Numbered from the stretch's first letter, positions 22,184-33,384 are shown. The stretch: 64,000 nucleotides of DNA from Tetradesmus obliquus (GCA_030272155.1 CP126191.1:9074501-9138500); one strand, 5' to 3'. Program-made: numbers and translations. Notes: generated by a model from the letters alone, not told the origin.

Positions 22184-24987
22184 AACGGCCAAGCCCACAA
22201 ACACGCAGCGCCGCCCACCACGCTTTCAACACTCACGGCTGGTAGACTACCTTCAGCTGCCTCCCTTGCAGCAGCGTGGCTTGCGCCATGCCACTTTTAA
22301 AGCCTCCAGGGATGGGATGCAGCCCAGGCACCACATGATAGCGGATCCTGTCGACCAGTGCGGCGCGTGCTGCGCTGCTGCCGTGGCTGGAGGTATCGGT
22401 GAGAGCTGACAGCTGGATGCCAGCCGAGGCAAACGCCTTGTTGCCTGCAGACAGCAGCAGCAATACATCACTGTGTAACGCGTGCTGCGCTGTTGCTGGG
22501 GCTGGAGGTATCGGTGACAGCTCAAAGCTGGATGCCAGCAGAGGCGAACGCCTTGTTGCCTGCAGATAGCAGCAGCAAAACATTACTGTGTATCGCGTGC
22601 TGCGCTGCTGCTGGGGCTGGAGGTATTGGTGAGAGCTGACAGCTGGATGCCGGCGGATGCGAATGCTTTGTTGCCTGCAGACAGCGGCAGCAGCTGTTGA
22701 GTGAACCGTCCATTGTGCAATGCTCTTGGCCGTTGGGCCAGGCCAAGCTGGGTGGCTTGGGCTCGCAAGCTGTCATCAAACATGCTTGCCATGGATAACT
22801 GAATCAATTATATCAAACTCCTACCCACACATGCTGTGGTACCCAGCTTGCTCACCAGCCACAAACACCGTGCTTGCAATACACTACTCTGCAACACATC
22901 TCAGGCCTGAAACCTGCCCCAGGCACGCACCAGGCACGAACACCGTGCTTGCAGTACACTAGGTGCACAGTTGTGCATTTGCCATGCCTAAAACTGTCAT
23001 TTTACACTACAATACATCTCAGTCCTGAAACCTGCCTCAGGCACGCACCAGGCACAAACACCGTGCTTGCAGTACACTAGGTGCGCAGTTGTGCATTTGC
23101 CATGCCTAAAACTGTCATTTTACACTACAATACATCTCAGTCCTGAAACCTGCCTCAGGCACGCACCAGGCACAAACACCGTGCTTGCAAAGTCATTTGT
23201 GGCCAGCGAGTGCAGCACGCCTGCCTTGAACAGCGCTGAGCACATGTCGCTTGCAGGGGGCCGGTGGTTGCACAGCCGGGCAAAGCTGGTGTAGTAGCGG
23301 CCTGCAGGCACAGTCGGCAAGCAAAACAGCATTGAGTACAAGATCAGACACCTTTGCAGGAAAGCGGGGTTGCAGATCAGCCAGATGCGGCCTGCAGGTG
23401 TGTTGGCGGCAATTCAGCAGCATACACCTTGCTTTGATTCAGCTTAGCAGGTGCAGATGCAGCTGTTGTTGACAAGTTGGTGTTTGCAGCTTCGCGTTCA
23501 AATCGTAGCGACTGCATTGCCACCGTGGTGTCAGCAACAATGCGTATTGACTGAGTAGCTATGCGGCACTTGATTTTAGCCGACCTGCACCATCAGCGGC
23601 AATGAATGCGGCTGGCAGGAGCAAGCAAAGTGACTTGCAGGTAACATGCACTATCCTTGCCAGAGCCCTACACATGCACCAGTGCTACTAGCTGTACCAA
23701 CCTGCAAAACATGGACTTTGCACCAGCAGCTCCAGAGGTTGCTCACCTGAGAACAGCACCCTGTCCAAAAAAACGACTGTCCAAAAATCCTGCAGCTGCA
23801 ACACCTTCAGCGCCGCCTTGCCACATCACCACACAGGCAACACAAGCTTCACCAAGCTGCAACACCTGCACATACCGACAGCCGCACCTGCAAAGGGCCC
23901 TCACCTGAGAACAGCACCCTGTCCAAAATGACAACCGTTTTGTTCTCCTGCAGCTTGAGCACCTTCAGCGCATGAGCGGCATCTCCCTGGCCATCCGCCA
24001 CCACCACGCCTCCAGCCGTCACTTTGACTTTGAGCCTGCCGAACAGCCCCTGGGCCTCAGTAGGCACCTCTGCAAAGCGGTCTTTTGCCAGCTGCTGCTG
24101 CGCATCTGGAGGCAGCGCTAGCACCAAGTGCATTGCCAGCAGGTCCCGGGCGAGGCCTGGGCGCTGCTGCAGGTCAGAGATACCCTGTTCGAACCCCATG
24201 CTGGCCATAAAGGCTGTGAGGGCGGCGTTGGTGGGGCTGCAAAGCATACACAATACACAAGGGCGCTTCAAGCAGGAGAGGGCTGTCGAGCTGCGAGGTG
24301 TTGGTCCTTGCATGGCAGCGGCAGCGGCTGCGGCTGCTGTCATGCAATCCCTGGGACTGGCTGCTGCTGCAGTTTCATCTGTACATGCAACTGGATGGCC
24401 CAGGGCGCTATAGCGCAGCTAGCCGGCTGCATCTGGTTACCTGCTGCCAGCTCCCGCATAAAGCATGCATGTTTGCAGGTCCTGCTGACTGCAGCTTGCA
24501 TCAGTCTGCTTCTCACGTGCTTTACTCGTAGTACACATAAATCCCTTGCACGCACAGACATCGTCACGGTATCTGCCCTGCGAGCCAGTGTGCCCACTCA
24601 CGCAAAAGCCAGGTATCTGGCAGCTGGGTTACATACTGCTCTCTTCCTTAATTGACCCTTGCACACCATCATTCTCACTGTACACTCCCGTCAAGCCACT
24701 GTGCCCACTCACGCAAAAGCCAGGTATCTTGCGGCTGGGTTGCACAGCTCTTTGCTCACACCAACAATGTCCAGCACCTGCTTCCACAGAGTGAGCTTCT
24801 GCTGGGCCCAAAAAGCATCGCTGCATGAAGTGACAATACCGTTCGGCCATCCTGATGGAATGGCACCCCTGCTGCTGCCTGCTACATTTGCTGCTGAAGC
24901 CAGCAGGGCCTGTCTAGCTGCCAGGCACACAGCCACTGCAGCAACAGACGAGGTTACAAACACATTGGCTGCTTGAGGGCGGAGCAT
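21015..24987 (-). CDS. two-domain fasciclin (FAS1) protein, 6 exons
   Basis: Exons in transcript order are 24713-24987, 23905-24236, 23167-23301, 22237-22444, 21870-21960 and 21015-21350, giving 1377 bases (458 aa). The N-terminus (about 35 residues, Ala/Val-rich) looks like a signal or targeting peptide. FAS1 domain 1 spans about residues 47-200 and contains the H1-type motif YLAFAPTNAALTAF and the end block KLQENKTVVILDRVLFSG. Domain 2, about 203-357, has FASTVFVPGNKAFASAG, the YHVVPG motif and ITSVLQPP. An Ala/Pro/Ser-rich tail ends in a charged helix (DIERVILPMNKAETDIRA). FAS1 proteins act in adhesion or at the cell surface; a precise role cannot be read. Every exon junction preserves phase. 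Four of its five introns carry exon-edge copies or the tRNA-like repeat. Plastid targeting is an alternative to secretion. Confidence 0.92.
21773..21851 (+). mobile_element. tRNA-like dispersed repeat, copy in FAS1 intron 5
   Basis: GCGGCTCGCTGGGCTAGTG followed by a degenerate GGTTTCAG block and a TGTAGTGTAGTGTATTG tail matches 31891-31988. It is antisense to the FAS1 gene. Confidence 0.6.
22237..22690 (-). repeat. exon-edge echo, FAS1 exon 4 acceptor (3 copies)
   Basis: The acceptor and ~45 coding bases (CTGCAG|GCAACAAGGCGTT, edge 22444) recur with edges at 22559 and 22674, spacing 115 and 115. Each copy retains TTGCCTGCAG on plus. Confidence 0.95.
22855..23200 (-). repeat. exon-edge echo, FAS1 exon 3 donor (4 copies)
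   Basis: The end of exon 3 with its donor (edge 23167) recurs at edges 23049, 22931 and about 22856, spacing 118, 118 and 75. The unit contains the tRNA-like repeat segment (GAGGCAGGTTTCAGGACTGA on minus), so a dispersed repeat has been carried along in the duplication. Confidence 0.93.
23740..23960 (-). repeat. exon-edge echo, FAS1 exon 2 donor (2 copies)
   Basis: CTGAGAACAGCACCCTGTCC (plus) at edge 23905 recurs at edge 23747, spacing 158, with the donor CTCAC kept. Confidence 0.93.
24555..24740 (-). repeat. exon-edge echo, FAS1 exon 1 donor (2 copies)
   Basis: CACTCAC|GCAAAAGCCAGGTATCT (plus) at edge 24713 recurs at edge 24602, spacing 111. The donor is GTGAGTG in both. Confidence 0.93.
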
Positions 24988-25974
24988 GTGCGTGATGTGC
25001 TGCGGCCACTGCAAGCAGCAGCGCTGGTCTATGGACTGTCATTGCGGATGGTGCATGCGGCATTCAGCTGCAGGGATGACAAGCATCTTGCTATAGCTGA
25101 CTTGCACGCCTGCAGAGCTTCTGCGGCAAAGAGTGTGGTAAAGGGGACTCTTTCATGTGTTGAGCTGCGTGCGCATTGCTGCATGTGCTAACCAACTCGA
25201 GTCATGCTGCTGCTGCTGCTACTGCTGCTGCTGCTGCTGCTCTTGCTGCTGCTGATGCTGCAGGTTGTTTCACTCTTTGCCTCGCACTGCGAGGCACTGC
25301 TGGCAGCAGGTACCTGCTTACCAAGGTAAAGCAACCGTATTGTTTGCCAGTTGCGCATGCTGAGTCTTGAGCAGGTTGTGATGATATGAGACGAGCTCCA
25401 AGATTCGCAAGCCAGCACTTGCTGTTCAACTGGGTTTTCAGGTCTGTGCCTAGCTCTGTTATGCACTAAAAAGTATCAAGCGTTGTTGCTACTTCGAGAC
25501 AGCGCAGGACATCACCGCTACGAAAAGCTACTGTGCACACGGACGGAAGGGTAGTAGCAATCGCTGCAAACAGCCGACTGTCCTTCTAGGTTTTATTAAA
25601 AGCACTGATCTCCACAGTGCTGGTACTTGCGGGCTAAACTTGTCACCTCAACGCACCGGGCCGGTCGCACGGAAGTGACTGGACTCAAGAGGCCGCAGCA
25701 CAGACATCAGCTGCAGCAGCACCAGCAGCAGCAACAGCAGCAATGGCAGTAGCATCTGCCATACAAACAAGCGTTAAGCCGGAACACGAAGCTGGTGAGG
25801 CATGGGTGTAACTCGAGGTTTGGCGGGTGACACGAGGTCTGGATGGTTGCGGGAGTGGCGTCTGTAAAGTCCCATCCAATGTAGATATGTAGCAAAACAA
25901 CATCCCCACAAGCGGTCGTGGGCGACGTGCACTGCATCAGCATAGATCAAGCGCAAGTAATTCCCACGGACCGC
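24988..25974. promoter_or_regulatory. divergent promoter region FAS1 / coiled-coil gene
   Basis: About 990 bases lie between two divergent starts. The region contains a CTG tract at 25206-25262 and no recognised gene. Confidence 0.45.
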
Positions 25975-27601
25975 ATGCCTTCTGAAGGAGGGCTGGGCCG
26001 GGGCCGTCTCCCTATGAAGAAGAAATTCGCGTACAAAGGAACGTTCGACAAGGTTCAAAGACAGCTGGAGCATTCTCGGGCTCAGCTGCAGGTACGAGAA
26101 CAGACACAGGCAGAGCCCGCACCCCATGGCGTGCAGATACCCACTGCAGCGCTCGCCATGACAGTGAACCTCATGAGAAAACCCGCTGCTATTGATGCGG
26201 CCAGCACAGCGGCTGCAGCACTGCAACAGCCATGGTCCACTGCTGCTGAACTACCTTGCTACTGCTGCTGCTGCCATTGCTGCTGCTGCTGCACAGGTGG
26301 CTCTTGAGGAGCGCAAACTAATCCTGGAACGCGAGAACGTCCTGTGTGATCTGATCTCCAGCCAAGCATGTGTCGGGGAGCAGCTGCAGAAGCACTGGTC
26401 ATGGCTGTATGGCCCAGCGCCTGAAGAGCAGGAGCAGCCAGATGCAGAACCGCCTGCAGCAGCAGCAGCAGCAGCAGCAGCAGCTGCGCAGGACCCGGTG
26501 CTGCACCAGCACCAGTACAGCCAGCACACCTGTATGCGGATGGTGGAGGCTACCACGCCGCAGCTGCTGCAGCAAGTGCTCGCCATGACCACGCAGGACT
26601 GGTGAGCTCGTACAGTGTCAATCGACAAGCCCGTACACATAGTGCTGCATAGTGCCAGGTAGTGCATGTTAGTGCTGGTAGTGCATGTGCAACTCTTTAC
26701 ACCCCTGCAGGGCCAACACGGGCTGCAATGTGTCAACTGCAACTCTTGATACCCCTGCAGGGTCAACACGGGCTGCAATGTGTCAACTGCAACTCTTGAT
26801 ACCCCTGCAGGCTCGACATGGGCCGCTGCCACTTCAGTGCAACAATTAATCCTCATGCTGCCACCCCTGCAGGGCCAACACGGGCAGTGATGAATGTATG
26901 CCGCATGAGCACACCGATGTAACCCCTCTATCTATCTGTCAACTGCAACTCTTTATACCCCTGCAGGATCAACACCAGCCGCTGCCACTTCAGGGAGCTT
27001 GCGGTGCTTCTGGAGTTTGTCAACAGGCATCCACAGGTGTACAGGGATGACCCTTCTGCTGTCGAGGCTGCAGCAGAGCTGGCAGAGTTCCTGTCTGCGC
27101 AGACAGATGCAGCAGCAGCAGGCCAGCCACTTTCTGACACGGCAGCAGCAGCAGCAAGTGCAGCAATGCACCAAGGGGCAGCAGCAACTCAGCCGCAGCT
27201 GCCGCTGCTTTCAGGCACAGCTTCTTAGGCGGCTGCAGCAGCAGCGCTGTCTTCTGACACTGACTGGAGCTTGCCTTGGGAGCGGGATCCATTCAGGCTG
27301 CTTGTCAAGGCAGTGTGCAAGCAAGGCCCGAGGTTCCAGTCCGCGCTGATGCACCACTCCATGGCGCTTTTTATGGCAGGTGCGAGGCTGTTACTAACGC
27401 ACGTGCACGTGTAACACCTGCCCTTAACATGCTGCCGGCATGGCACGCTTGGTATGCTTGCTTGCTTGTTGCTGCTGGTGATGCTGCTGCTGCTGCCGCT
27501 GCATGGTGCATGAACTTGGAGACAATGCTTGCTTGCTGCTGCTGCTGCTGCTGCCGCCGCTGCATGCTGCAAGAACTTGGAGACGATGCTTGCTTCCTTG
27601 T

Positions 27602-27634
<33 letters not shown>

Positions 27635-27645
27635 CCTGCTGCCGC

Positions 27646-27709
<64 letters not shown>

Positions 27710-29950
27710 AGGCTGCATGAACCTGGAGACGATGCAGGTGGAGGCTCCTGAGTCGGCCTTCTGGCGTCGTGCCGTGGACAGGCTGCACCTCAGCCCCTCA
27801 CAGGTGCTGCACTTCAGGGTGGCTAACCACGAGTACAGGAGGCTCACCAGGTGCGTGCATGGTGTGATGATGTCCCTTGGTTGGTTGGCTTAGTATGTTT
27901 TGTGATCCGGTGGTGGAGCAGCAGCAGTGGCAGGCTTGTCTCAGCTGTGTTTGAATGGTTTGCAGGCGGCTCACCAGGTGCGTGCACGGTGTGATGCTGG
28001 GTATTGGTTTGTTTGTTTGGTATCTTGTGGTTGGTTGGTGGGCAGCAACAGTGGCAGGCTCGTCCCAGCTGTGCTTGCATTTATTGGTGGGTGTGTTGGC
28101 CCCTCACAGGTGCTGCACGTCAGGGTAGCTTTTCATGGGTACAGACGGCTCACCAGGTGCGTGCATGGTGTGATGATGTCCTTTGTCGTTTGTGCAGTCG
28201 GTTGTTGGTGCTGCACTTCAGGTTGGCTTCCCATGAGTACATGAGGCTCACCAGGTGCAGGCATGGTGCCAGGCCCTTGGTTGGTCTGTTTGGTATTTGG
28301 CACGGGTGATGTCATGTGCTGCTGCTGCTGCTGCCTGCAGGGCTGCCTCGGCAGCAGGCCTAGACCTGGTGCAGCACACCAAGGAGTTCAGCCTGTCCGC
28401 CGCTGCCGCAAAATTCGCCAAGGCGAGTGAGCCTGCAGCAGCAGCTGCTGCAACCAGCAGCGGGGACAAGCGCAGCAGCTGCTCAGCCGCAGCCATCAGC
28501 GGCAGCAGCAGCAGCAGCAGCAACAGGGACCAGCAATGCAGCAGCAAGCACAAGCGCCAACAATGCAGCAGCGGCGACAACAGCGCATGGCAACAGTGGC
28601 GGCGCCTCTGCAGGCTGTGCATTGGGCAGCGCACCCGGTGCCGCAAGCAGCGCAGGCGCTGACGCTGCTGGGCTTGGCAGCAGCCTGCAGCAGCTGGATG
28701 CGAAGCTGCGGCGGCACTTGAACTCCTTCTTCACCAATGCGTACCTGGTGAGCTGGCAGCGGCTGCTGGGCGTGCAGCAATGAGTTACACGTTGCAAGTT
28801 CTTCGGCATCCCCGGCTTATTCTGGCGTGCGTAATCTAAGGAACGGGGTTAGCGAGCCCAGACTCACGTCACTGTAATGCCGTGGCAAACCGCAACGCTC
28901 TAACCCTCTGTGTACGTGTTGCATCTTGCATTGCATGTGCAGGTCAACACCTGTTGCGCGAACGTGCTGTAGCATGCCACCACCAACTTCATACAGTCTC
29001 AACGCTCTAAACCCTCTGTGTACGTCTTGCATCTTGCACTGCATGTGCAGGTCAACGCCTTCCGTGCAAACGTGCTGAAACATGCCACCACCAACTTCAT
29101 ACAGTCTGAACTGCTGAGCCTCTGTGTACGTCTGAAAACTGAACCCTCTGTGTACGTCTGAAAACTAAACCCTCTGTGTACGTCTTGCATCTTGCTGAGC
29201 ATGTGCAGGTCAACACCTTCTGCGCAAACGTGCTGACGCCGTACCAGCACGCCATCATGTGGAGCGCGTCCTACCCTTACTTCCCAGTGCTGGGTGCAAT
29301 GGCGGAAGGTGAGAGCCGGTCAAACTAGTGTCCTCAGCTGCGTGCGCCATTACTGTGTGCTCATATTGCCACCTACAGAATCAGCAGTCCAGTGGCTCGC
29401 TAGCTTCACTGGTTACAGTTGATGTGCGGTTGTCAAAACGCTGCAACGAGCTACACTGCTATAGCATGTGCGGTTGTTAATCAACAATTTTGCAACGTTG
29501 CTACACCTGAAGGTGCGGTGCACGCCCAGGCACCGCAGCACTGCGTGCGGCATCAACGAGCACTGCTACTGCAAGCATGCAAACACAGATACTACTGCTG
29601 CGCCGCACCTTCCCTGGCAAAAACAGGTGAGGATTTCCTGCTCTACACCCAACACTGTTGTTCACTCGCGCAACGGCAAGCCGACTATAGTAGCTACGGT
29701 TCCATCACTGCCACTGCACCACAACATGTGCCCCATGTGCTGCGCATGCGCATGCGCTGTGTCTTGTGGCTGCATTGCAGCGCTGGAGGCGCTGCCGCCC
29801 AGCGATTGCGCGCCCCTGCCGCCCCACGTGCAAGCGCGCATCAGCGCCAACATACAGCAGCACACGGCATGCCGCAGCGCAGTGATCGCACAGCAGCGCA
29901 AGGACTTGTGCTGGTGGGAGGAGGACCGGGCTGAGGAGCCGGCACAGTAG
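25975..29950 (+). CDS. unrecognised coiled-coil protein, bZIP-like architecture (9 exons)
   Basis: Exons 25975-26091, 26297-26601, 26967-27157, 27239-27379, 27712-27850, 28341-28426, 28527-28747, 29209-29308 and 29781-29950 give 1470 bases (489 aa). Residues about 20-65 form a heptad-rich helix (FDKVQRQLEHSRAQLQ joined to ALEERKLILERENVLCDLIS). A region LHLSPSQVLHFRVANHEYRR and a C-terminal ANVLTPYQHAIMWSASYPYF follow, separated by Ala/Ser/Gln-rich linkers. The layout resembles chlorophyte bZIP-type regulators, but I see no basic DNA-contact region, so a transcription role is only a guess. The 81-base intron 27158-27238 removes an in-frame TAG and the 100-base intron 28427-28526 restores the frame; both are inferred from phase alone. 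The gene is rich in exon-edge copies, including its stop-codon end. Confidence 0.68.
26700..27000 (+). repeat. exon-edge echo, coiled-coil gene exon 3 acceptor (5 copies)
   Basis: ACCCCTGCAG|GG-CAACACGGGC occurs at edges 26711, 26761, 26811, 26873 and the used 26967. Spacing is 50, 50, 62 and 94. The copy at 26811 extends through CGCTGCCACTTCAG like the real exon. Confidence 0.92.
27500..27735 (+). repeat. exon-edge echo, coiled-coil gene exon 5 acceptor (3 copies)
   Basis: TGCATGAACTTGGAGACAATG-like sequence occurs near 27508, 27569 and in the used exon at 27712, with CTG tracts between the copies. Confidence 0.88.
27600..27711 (+). repeat. CTG tract running into an acceptor
   Basis: About 110 bases of CTG-dominated sequence in sense orientation end at CTGCTGCAG|GCTGC. 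Confidence 0.9.
27785..28265 (+). repeat. exon-edge echo, coiled-coil gene exon 5 donor (4 copies)
   Basis: GGCTCACCAG|GTGCGTGCA (edge 27850) recurs at edges 27977, 28157 and 28254. The third and fourth copies also carry GTGCTGCACGTCAGGGT-type sequence of the exon. Spacing is 127, 180 and 97. Confidence 0.94.
28915..29240 (+). repeat. exon-edge echo, coiled-coil gene exon 8 acceptor (3 copies)
   Basis: GCATGTGCAG|GTCAACACC plus GCGAACGTGCTG occurs at edges 28943, 29051 and the used 29209, spacing 108 and 158. Confidence 0.94.
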
Positions 29951-30145
29951 CAGTGCTGCTGCTGCTCGCCACGAGGCCACCCACCCACACACCCTCTCCA
30001 GCCTCGACCTGTGCTGGTTTGGGAGGAGAACCCTGCTGCTGAGGAGTCGGCACAGTAGCTGCTGTAGCATTGCATATGCTATAGCAGTGCCACTGCTACT
30101 GGCCACGAGGCCACACACGCACACCCTCTCCAGCCTCGACTTACC
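29895..30145 (+). repeat. duplicated stop-codon end of the coiled-coil gene
   Basis: The final ~50 coding bases with the TAG (29948-29950) and ~60 bases of 3' UTR recur, with the copied TAG at 30056-30058, spacing 108. No splice site is involved here. Confidence 0.93.
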
Positions 30146-30559
30146 CAGGAGCTGCAGAGCGGCCTGGGTAGCCACTCACTCACGCACCGGCAGCACATAT
30201 CACTTTGTGTGGGCCATCCCGGAGGCTGGCTGGGCAAGGGTGGCTGCTGGTATGCTGGTATCTGCCATCCCAGCCTGTGGCTCTCAATTGTTTAGGTGGT
30301 TGCACTGATGGTGTGGCGCGCATTCCTTGTGGGTGCTTGAAAGTGAACAGGGACAGCGGCCGGGGCTTGCACCTATTGTTCAATTGCAAGTTTGAGTACA
30401 TCAACGAAGGAATGATAAGAATAGTACTTGTATGCTACAACAACCATGCTGTGATTATGGTGCTACTTTTGTTGTGCCAATTAGCGTCAAGCGTCAAGGG
30501 GGCGCATTCCATGCATCTACAAATTCGGGTGTGTTTTCATCCCATTGCTGTGTGGGTGT

Positions 30560-32610
30560 CAGGCGGCCCCTAGCGCACATTTTTGATTCTAAATGGTAAA
30601 TGTCTTCCAATCCAGCCTTTTCATATCATCATACCATGCTGTGACCGTGTGCGCGGAACATCGGGCTATTCAGCTAGGAGGAGGTGCAATTTTAGGGTTT
30701 TAGCCCGGCTACTGCACTGCATCGCCGCAGGTGTCAGGCAGCCCCTAGCGCACATTTTTGATTCTAAATGGCAAATGTCTTCCAATCCAGCCTTTTCATA
30801 TCATCATACCATGCTGTGGCCAAGTGCGTGGAACCATCGGGCTATTCAGCTAGGAGGAGATGCAATTCCAGGGTTTTAGCCTGGCTACTGCACTCCATCG
30901 CGGAATGTGTCATGCGGCCCCTAGTGCACATTTTTGATTTTTAACGGCACATGTCTTGCAATCCAGCCTTTTCATATCATCATACCATGCTGTAGCCAAG
31001 TGCGCGGACCCATCCGGCTTGTGAGCTAGGAGGAGATGCAATTCCAGGGTTTTAGCCTGGCTACTGCACTCCATCGCGGAATGTGTCATGCGGCCCCTAG
31101 CGCTCATTTTTGATTCTTAACGGCACATGTCTTGCAATCCAGCCTTTTCATATCATCATACCATGCTGTGGCCAAGTGCGCGGAACCATCCGGCTTGTGA
31201 GCTAGGAGGAGATGCAATTTTGTGGTTGTAGCCCGGCTGTTGCACTGCATCGCCGCAGGTGACAGGCAGCCCCTAGTGCACATTTTTGATTCTTAATGGC
31301 AAATGTCTTGCAATCCATTCTTTTCATATCATCATACCATGCTGTGGCCCAGTGCGCGGAACCATCAGGCTATTTAGCTAGGAGGAGATGCAATTTTAGG
31401 GTTTTAGCCCGGCTACTGCACTGCATCGCCGCAGGTGTCAGGCAGCCCCTAGCGCACATTTTTGATTCTAAATGGCAAATGTCTTATAATCCAGCCTTTT
31501 CATATCATCATACCATGCTGTGGCCAAGTGCGTGGAACCATCGGAATATTCAGCTAGGAGGAGATGCAATTTTAGTGTTTTAGTCCGGCTACTGCACTGC
31601 ATCACCGCAGGTGTCAGGCGGCCCCTAGTGCACGTTTTTTGATTCTTAATGGCAGATGTCTTGCAATCCAGCCGTTTCATATCATCATGCAATGCTGTGG
31701 ACCAGTCACTGGTCACACACTGAGTGTGTGGAACCATCGGGCTTGTGAGCTAGGAGGAGATGCAAAAAGCTTGCGACTATGGCCCGTGGCTGGGGATAAA
31801 AGGCAACTGGAATTGACGGACTTGCGCGGGTGGTTTTGATCGCCCAAACAACGAAGCAAAGACTGGGTACATTTACTACAATTCCCCATGAGCGGACTAG
31901 CGGCTCGCTGGGCTAGTGCCTGGGGTCGGGTTCAGTCCCGAAAGTGTATTGTATTGTAGTGTATTGTATTGTATTGTACTGTATTGCAGTTTCGGGGATT
32001 TAGCCCGGCTGTTGCACTACATTGCAACAGGTGACATGCGGCCCCTAGTGCACATTTTTGATTCTTAACGGCAAATGTCTTCCAATCCAGCCTTGTCATG
32101 TTATCCTGCCATGTTGTGGCCAAGTGCGCGGAACCATCGGGCTATTCAGCTAGGAGGACATGCAGTTTTGGTGTTTCAGCCCGGCTACTGCACTGCATTG
32201 CAACAGGTGACATGCGGCCCCTAGTGCACGTTTTTTTATTCTTGACGGCAAATTTCTTGCAATCCAGCCTTTTCATATCATCATGCCATGTTGTGGCCAA
32301 GTGCGCGGAACCATTGGGCTATTCAGCTAGGAAGAGATGCAATTTTGTGGTTGTAGCCCGGCTGTTGCACTGCACCGCCACAGGTGTCAGGCGGCCCCTA
32401 GTGCACATTTTTGATTCTTAATGGCAAATGTCTTGCAATCCAGCCTTTTCATATCATCATACCATGTTGTGGCCAAGTGCGAAGAACCATCGGGCTTTTC
32501 AGCTAGGAGGAGATGCAGCTTTGGGGTTTTAGTCCGGCTACTGCACTGCATTGCAACAGGTGACAGGCGGCCCCAAGCGCACATTGGTCAAATTCACTGG
32601 TGTTGGCTCA
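30560..32610. repeat. 176-bp satellite, ten near-complete monomers
   Basis: Monomers are marked by GCACATTTTTGATTC-like sequence at 30575, 30750, 30926, 31102, 31278, 31454, 31630, 32050, 32226 and 32403, with a partial copy at 32577. The period is 175-177. One monomer is interrupted between 31764 and 31988. No conserved open frame runs through the units. The array lies between two convergent genes. Confidence 0.96.
31765..31988 (+). mobile_element. 224-bp SINE-like insertion in a satellite monomer
   Basis: Comparison with neighbouring monomers shows clean insertion boundaries, flanked by TGCA on both sides (31761-31764 and 31985-31988), a possible short target duplication. Near its end lie TAGCGGCTCGCTGGG (31898-31912, A-box-like) and GGTTCAGTCC (31929-31938, B-box-like). 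The latter sits in a TCGGG/CCCGA hairpin like a tRNA T-arm. A TATTG-rich tail follows. The tRNA-like part is at the 3' side, which is unusual for a SINE, so the class is open. Confidence 0.65.
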
Positions 32611-32900
32611 CAAAGCCTGCCACCCTGCCTGGTGCCTAGTGGGTTGTAAACTGCACTCAAGACCCATCAGCTGCCACAATACAGAGCCCCATACCGAGTC
32701 TACGGCTTATCTTTAGTTGCAAGCCTCCCGCAGCTGTTGGTGCAGCTGCTTTTTCTTGGTCTGTTGCAGCGCAGAACTGCCCTGATGCATCCTGCTGCAA
32801 AGTTGCTGCTGTGCCCGCCTTGATTATAAAGATGATACAGCCTTTCAGCGCCAGAGCCAGCTTTAGCCATGCTTACATGTTGTAGAGAGAAAACTCTCCC

Positions 32901-32905
32901 TTACA
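32901..32905 (-). terminator. polyadenylation motif for AMP deaminase
   Basis: TTACA on plus is TGTAA on minus, 345 bases past the stop codon at 33250. A plus-strand TGTAA at 32645-32649 may serve the convergent coiled-coil gene, which would place the satellite in its 3' UTR. Confidence 0.5.
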
Positions 32906-33124
32906 ATTTTGTGGGTACCCACCACCCTACAGACGCCAGGTGGGTTTTATCCCCTTAAAAGATCAGTGGAACCGGTGCAACTACCCAGCTCAGAAGTCTG
33001 CTGCTGCCACAGCCACAGCAGCAGCACCATAACACTCGATCAACAGCATCAGCCAGCACACAGCCACTCCATCACTGTTGCTGCTGTTGCAGCAACAGCG
33101 ACAACAGCAGCACACTCCTGCGGC

Positions 33125-33300
33125 CAGCATTCCTTGCAGCGCGCGCTGCAGCCTCACTAGCGCGCCAGCGCCTGCTGCTATTGCCACGCTGCCGCTGCCA
33201 CGCTCCTGCTTTGCGTCCTACACAATTGTTTGCACCTCTCGCTGCAGCCTCACTCGCGTGCCAGCGCCTGCTGCTTCTTTGCTGCGTAGCTGCTGGCGCC
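33125..33300 (-). repeat. duplicated stop-codon end of AMP deaminase
   Basis: CGCTGCAGCCTCACT-GCG-GCCAGCGCCTG (plus) around the stop at 33250 recurs with the copied stop at 33154, spacing 96, in the 3' UTR. Confidence 0.9.
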
Positions 33301-33345
33301 TCCAGCCAGCAGGCGCACCTCGTCCTGGTAGGTGTCGTACCTGAC

Positions 33346-33384
<39 letters not shown>

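Noticed and set aside
27226-27228. In-frame TAG as evidence for a recoded genetic code
   Set aside because: The coiled-coil gene itself ends in TAG and no other exon in the window has an internal TAG; a short intron explains it more simply.
31891-31945. A functional tRNA gene
   Set aside because: Only a T-arm-like hairpin and box-like motifs are present; no acceptor stem or anticodon arm can be folded.
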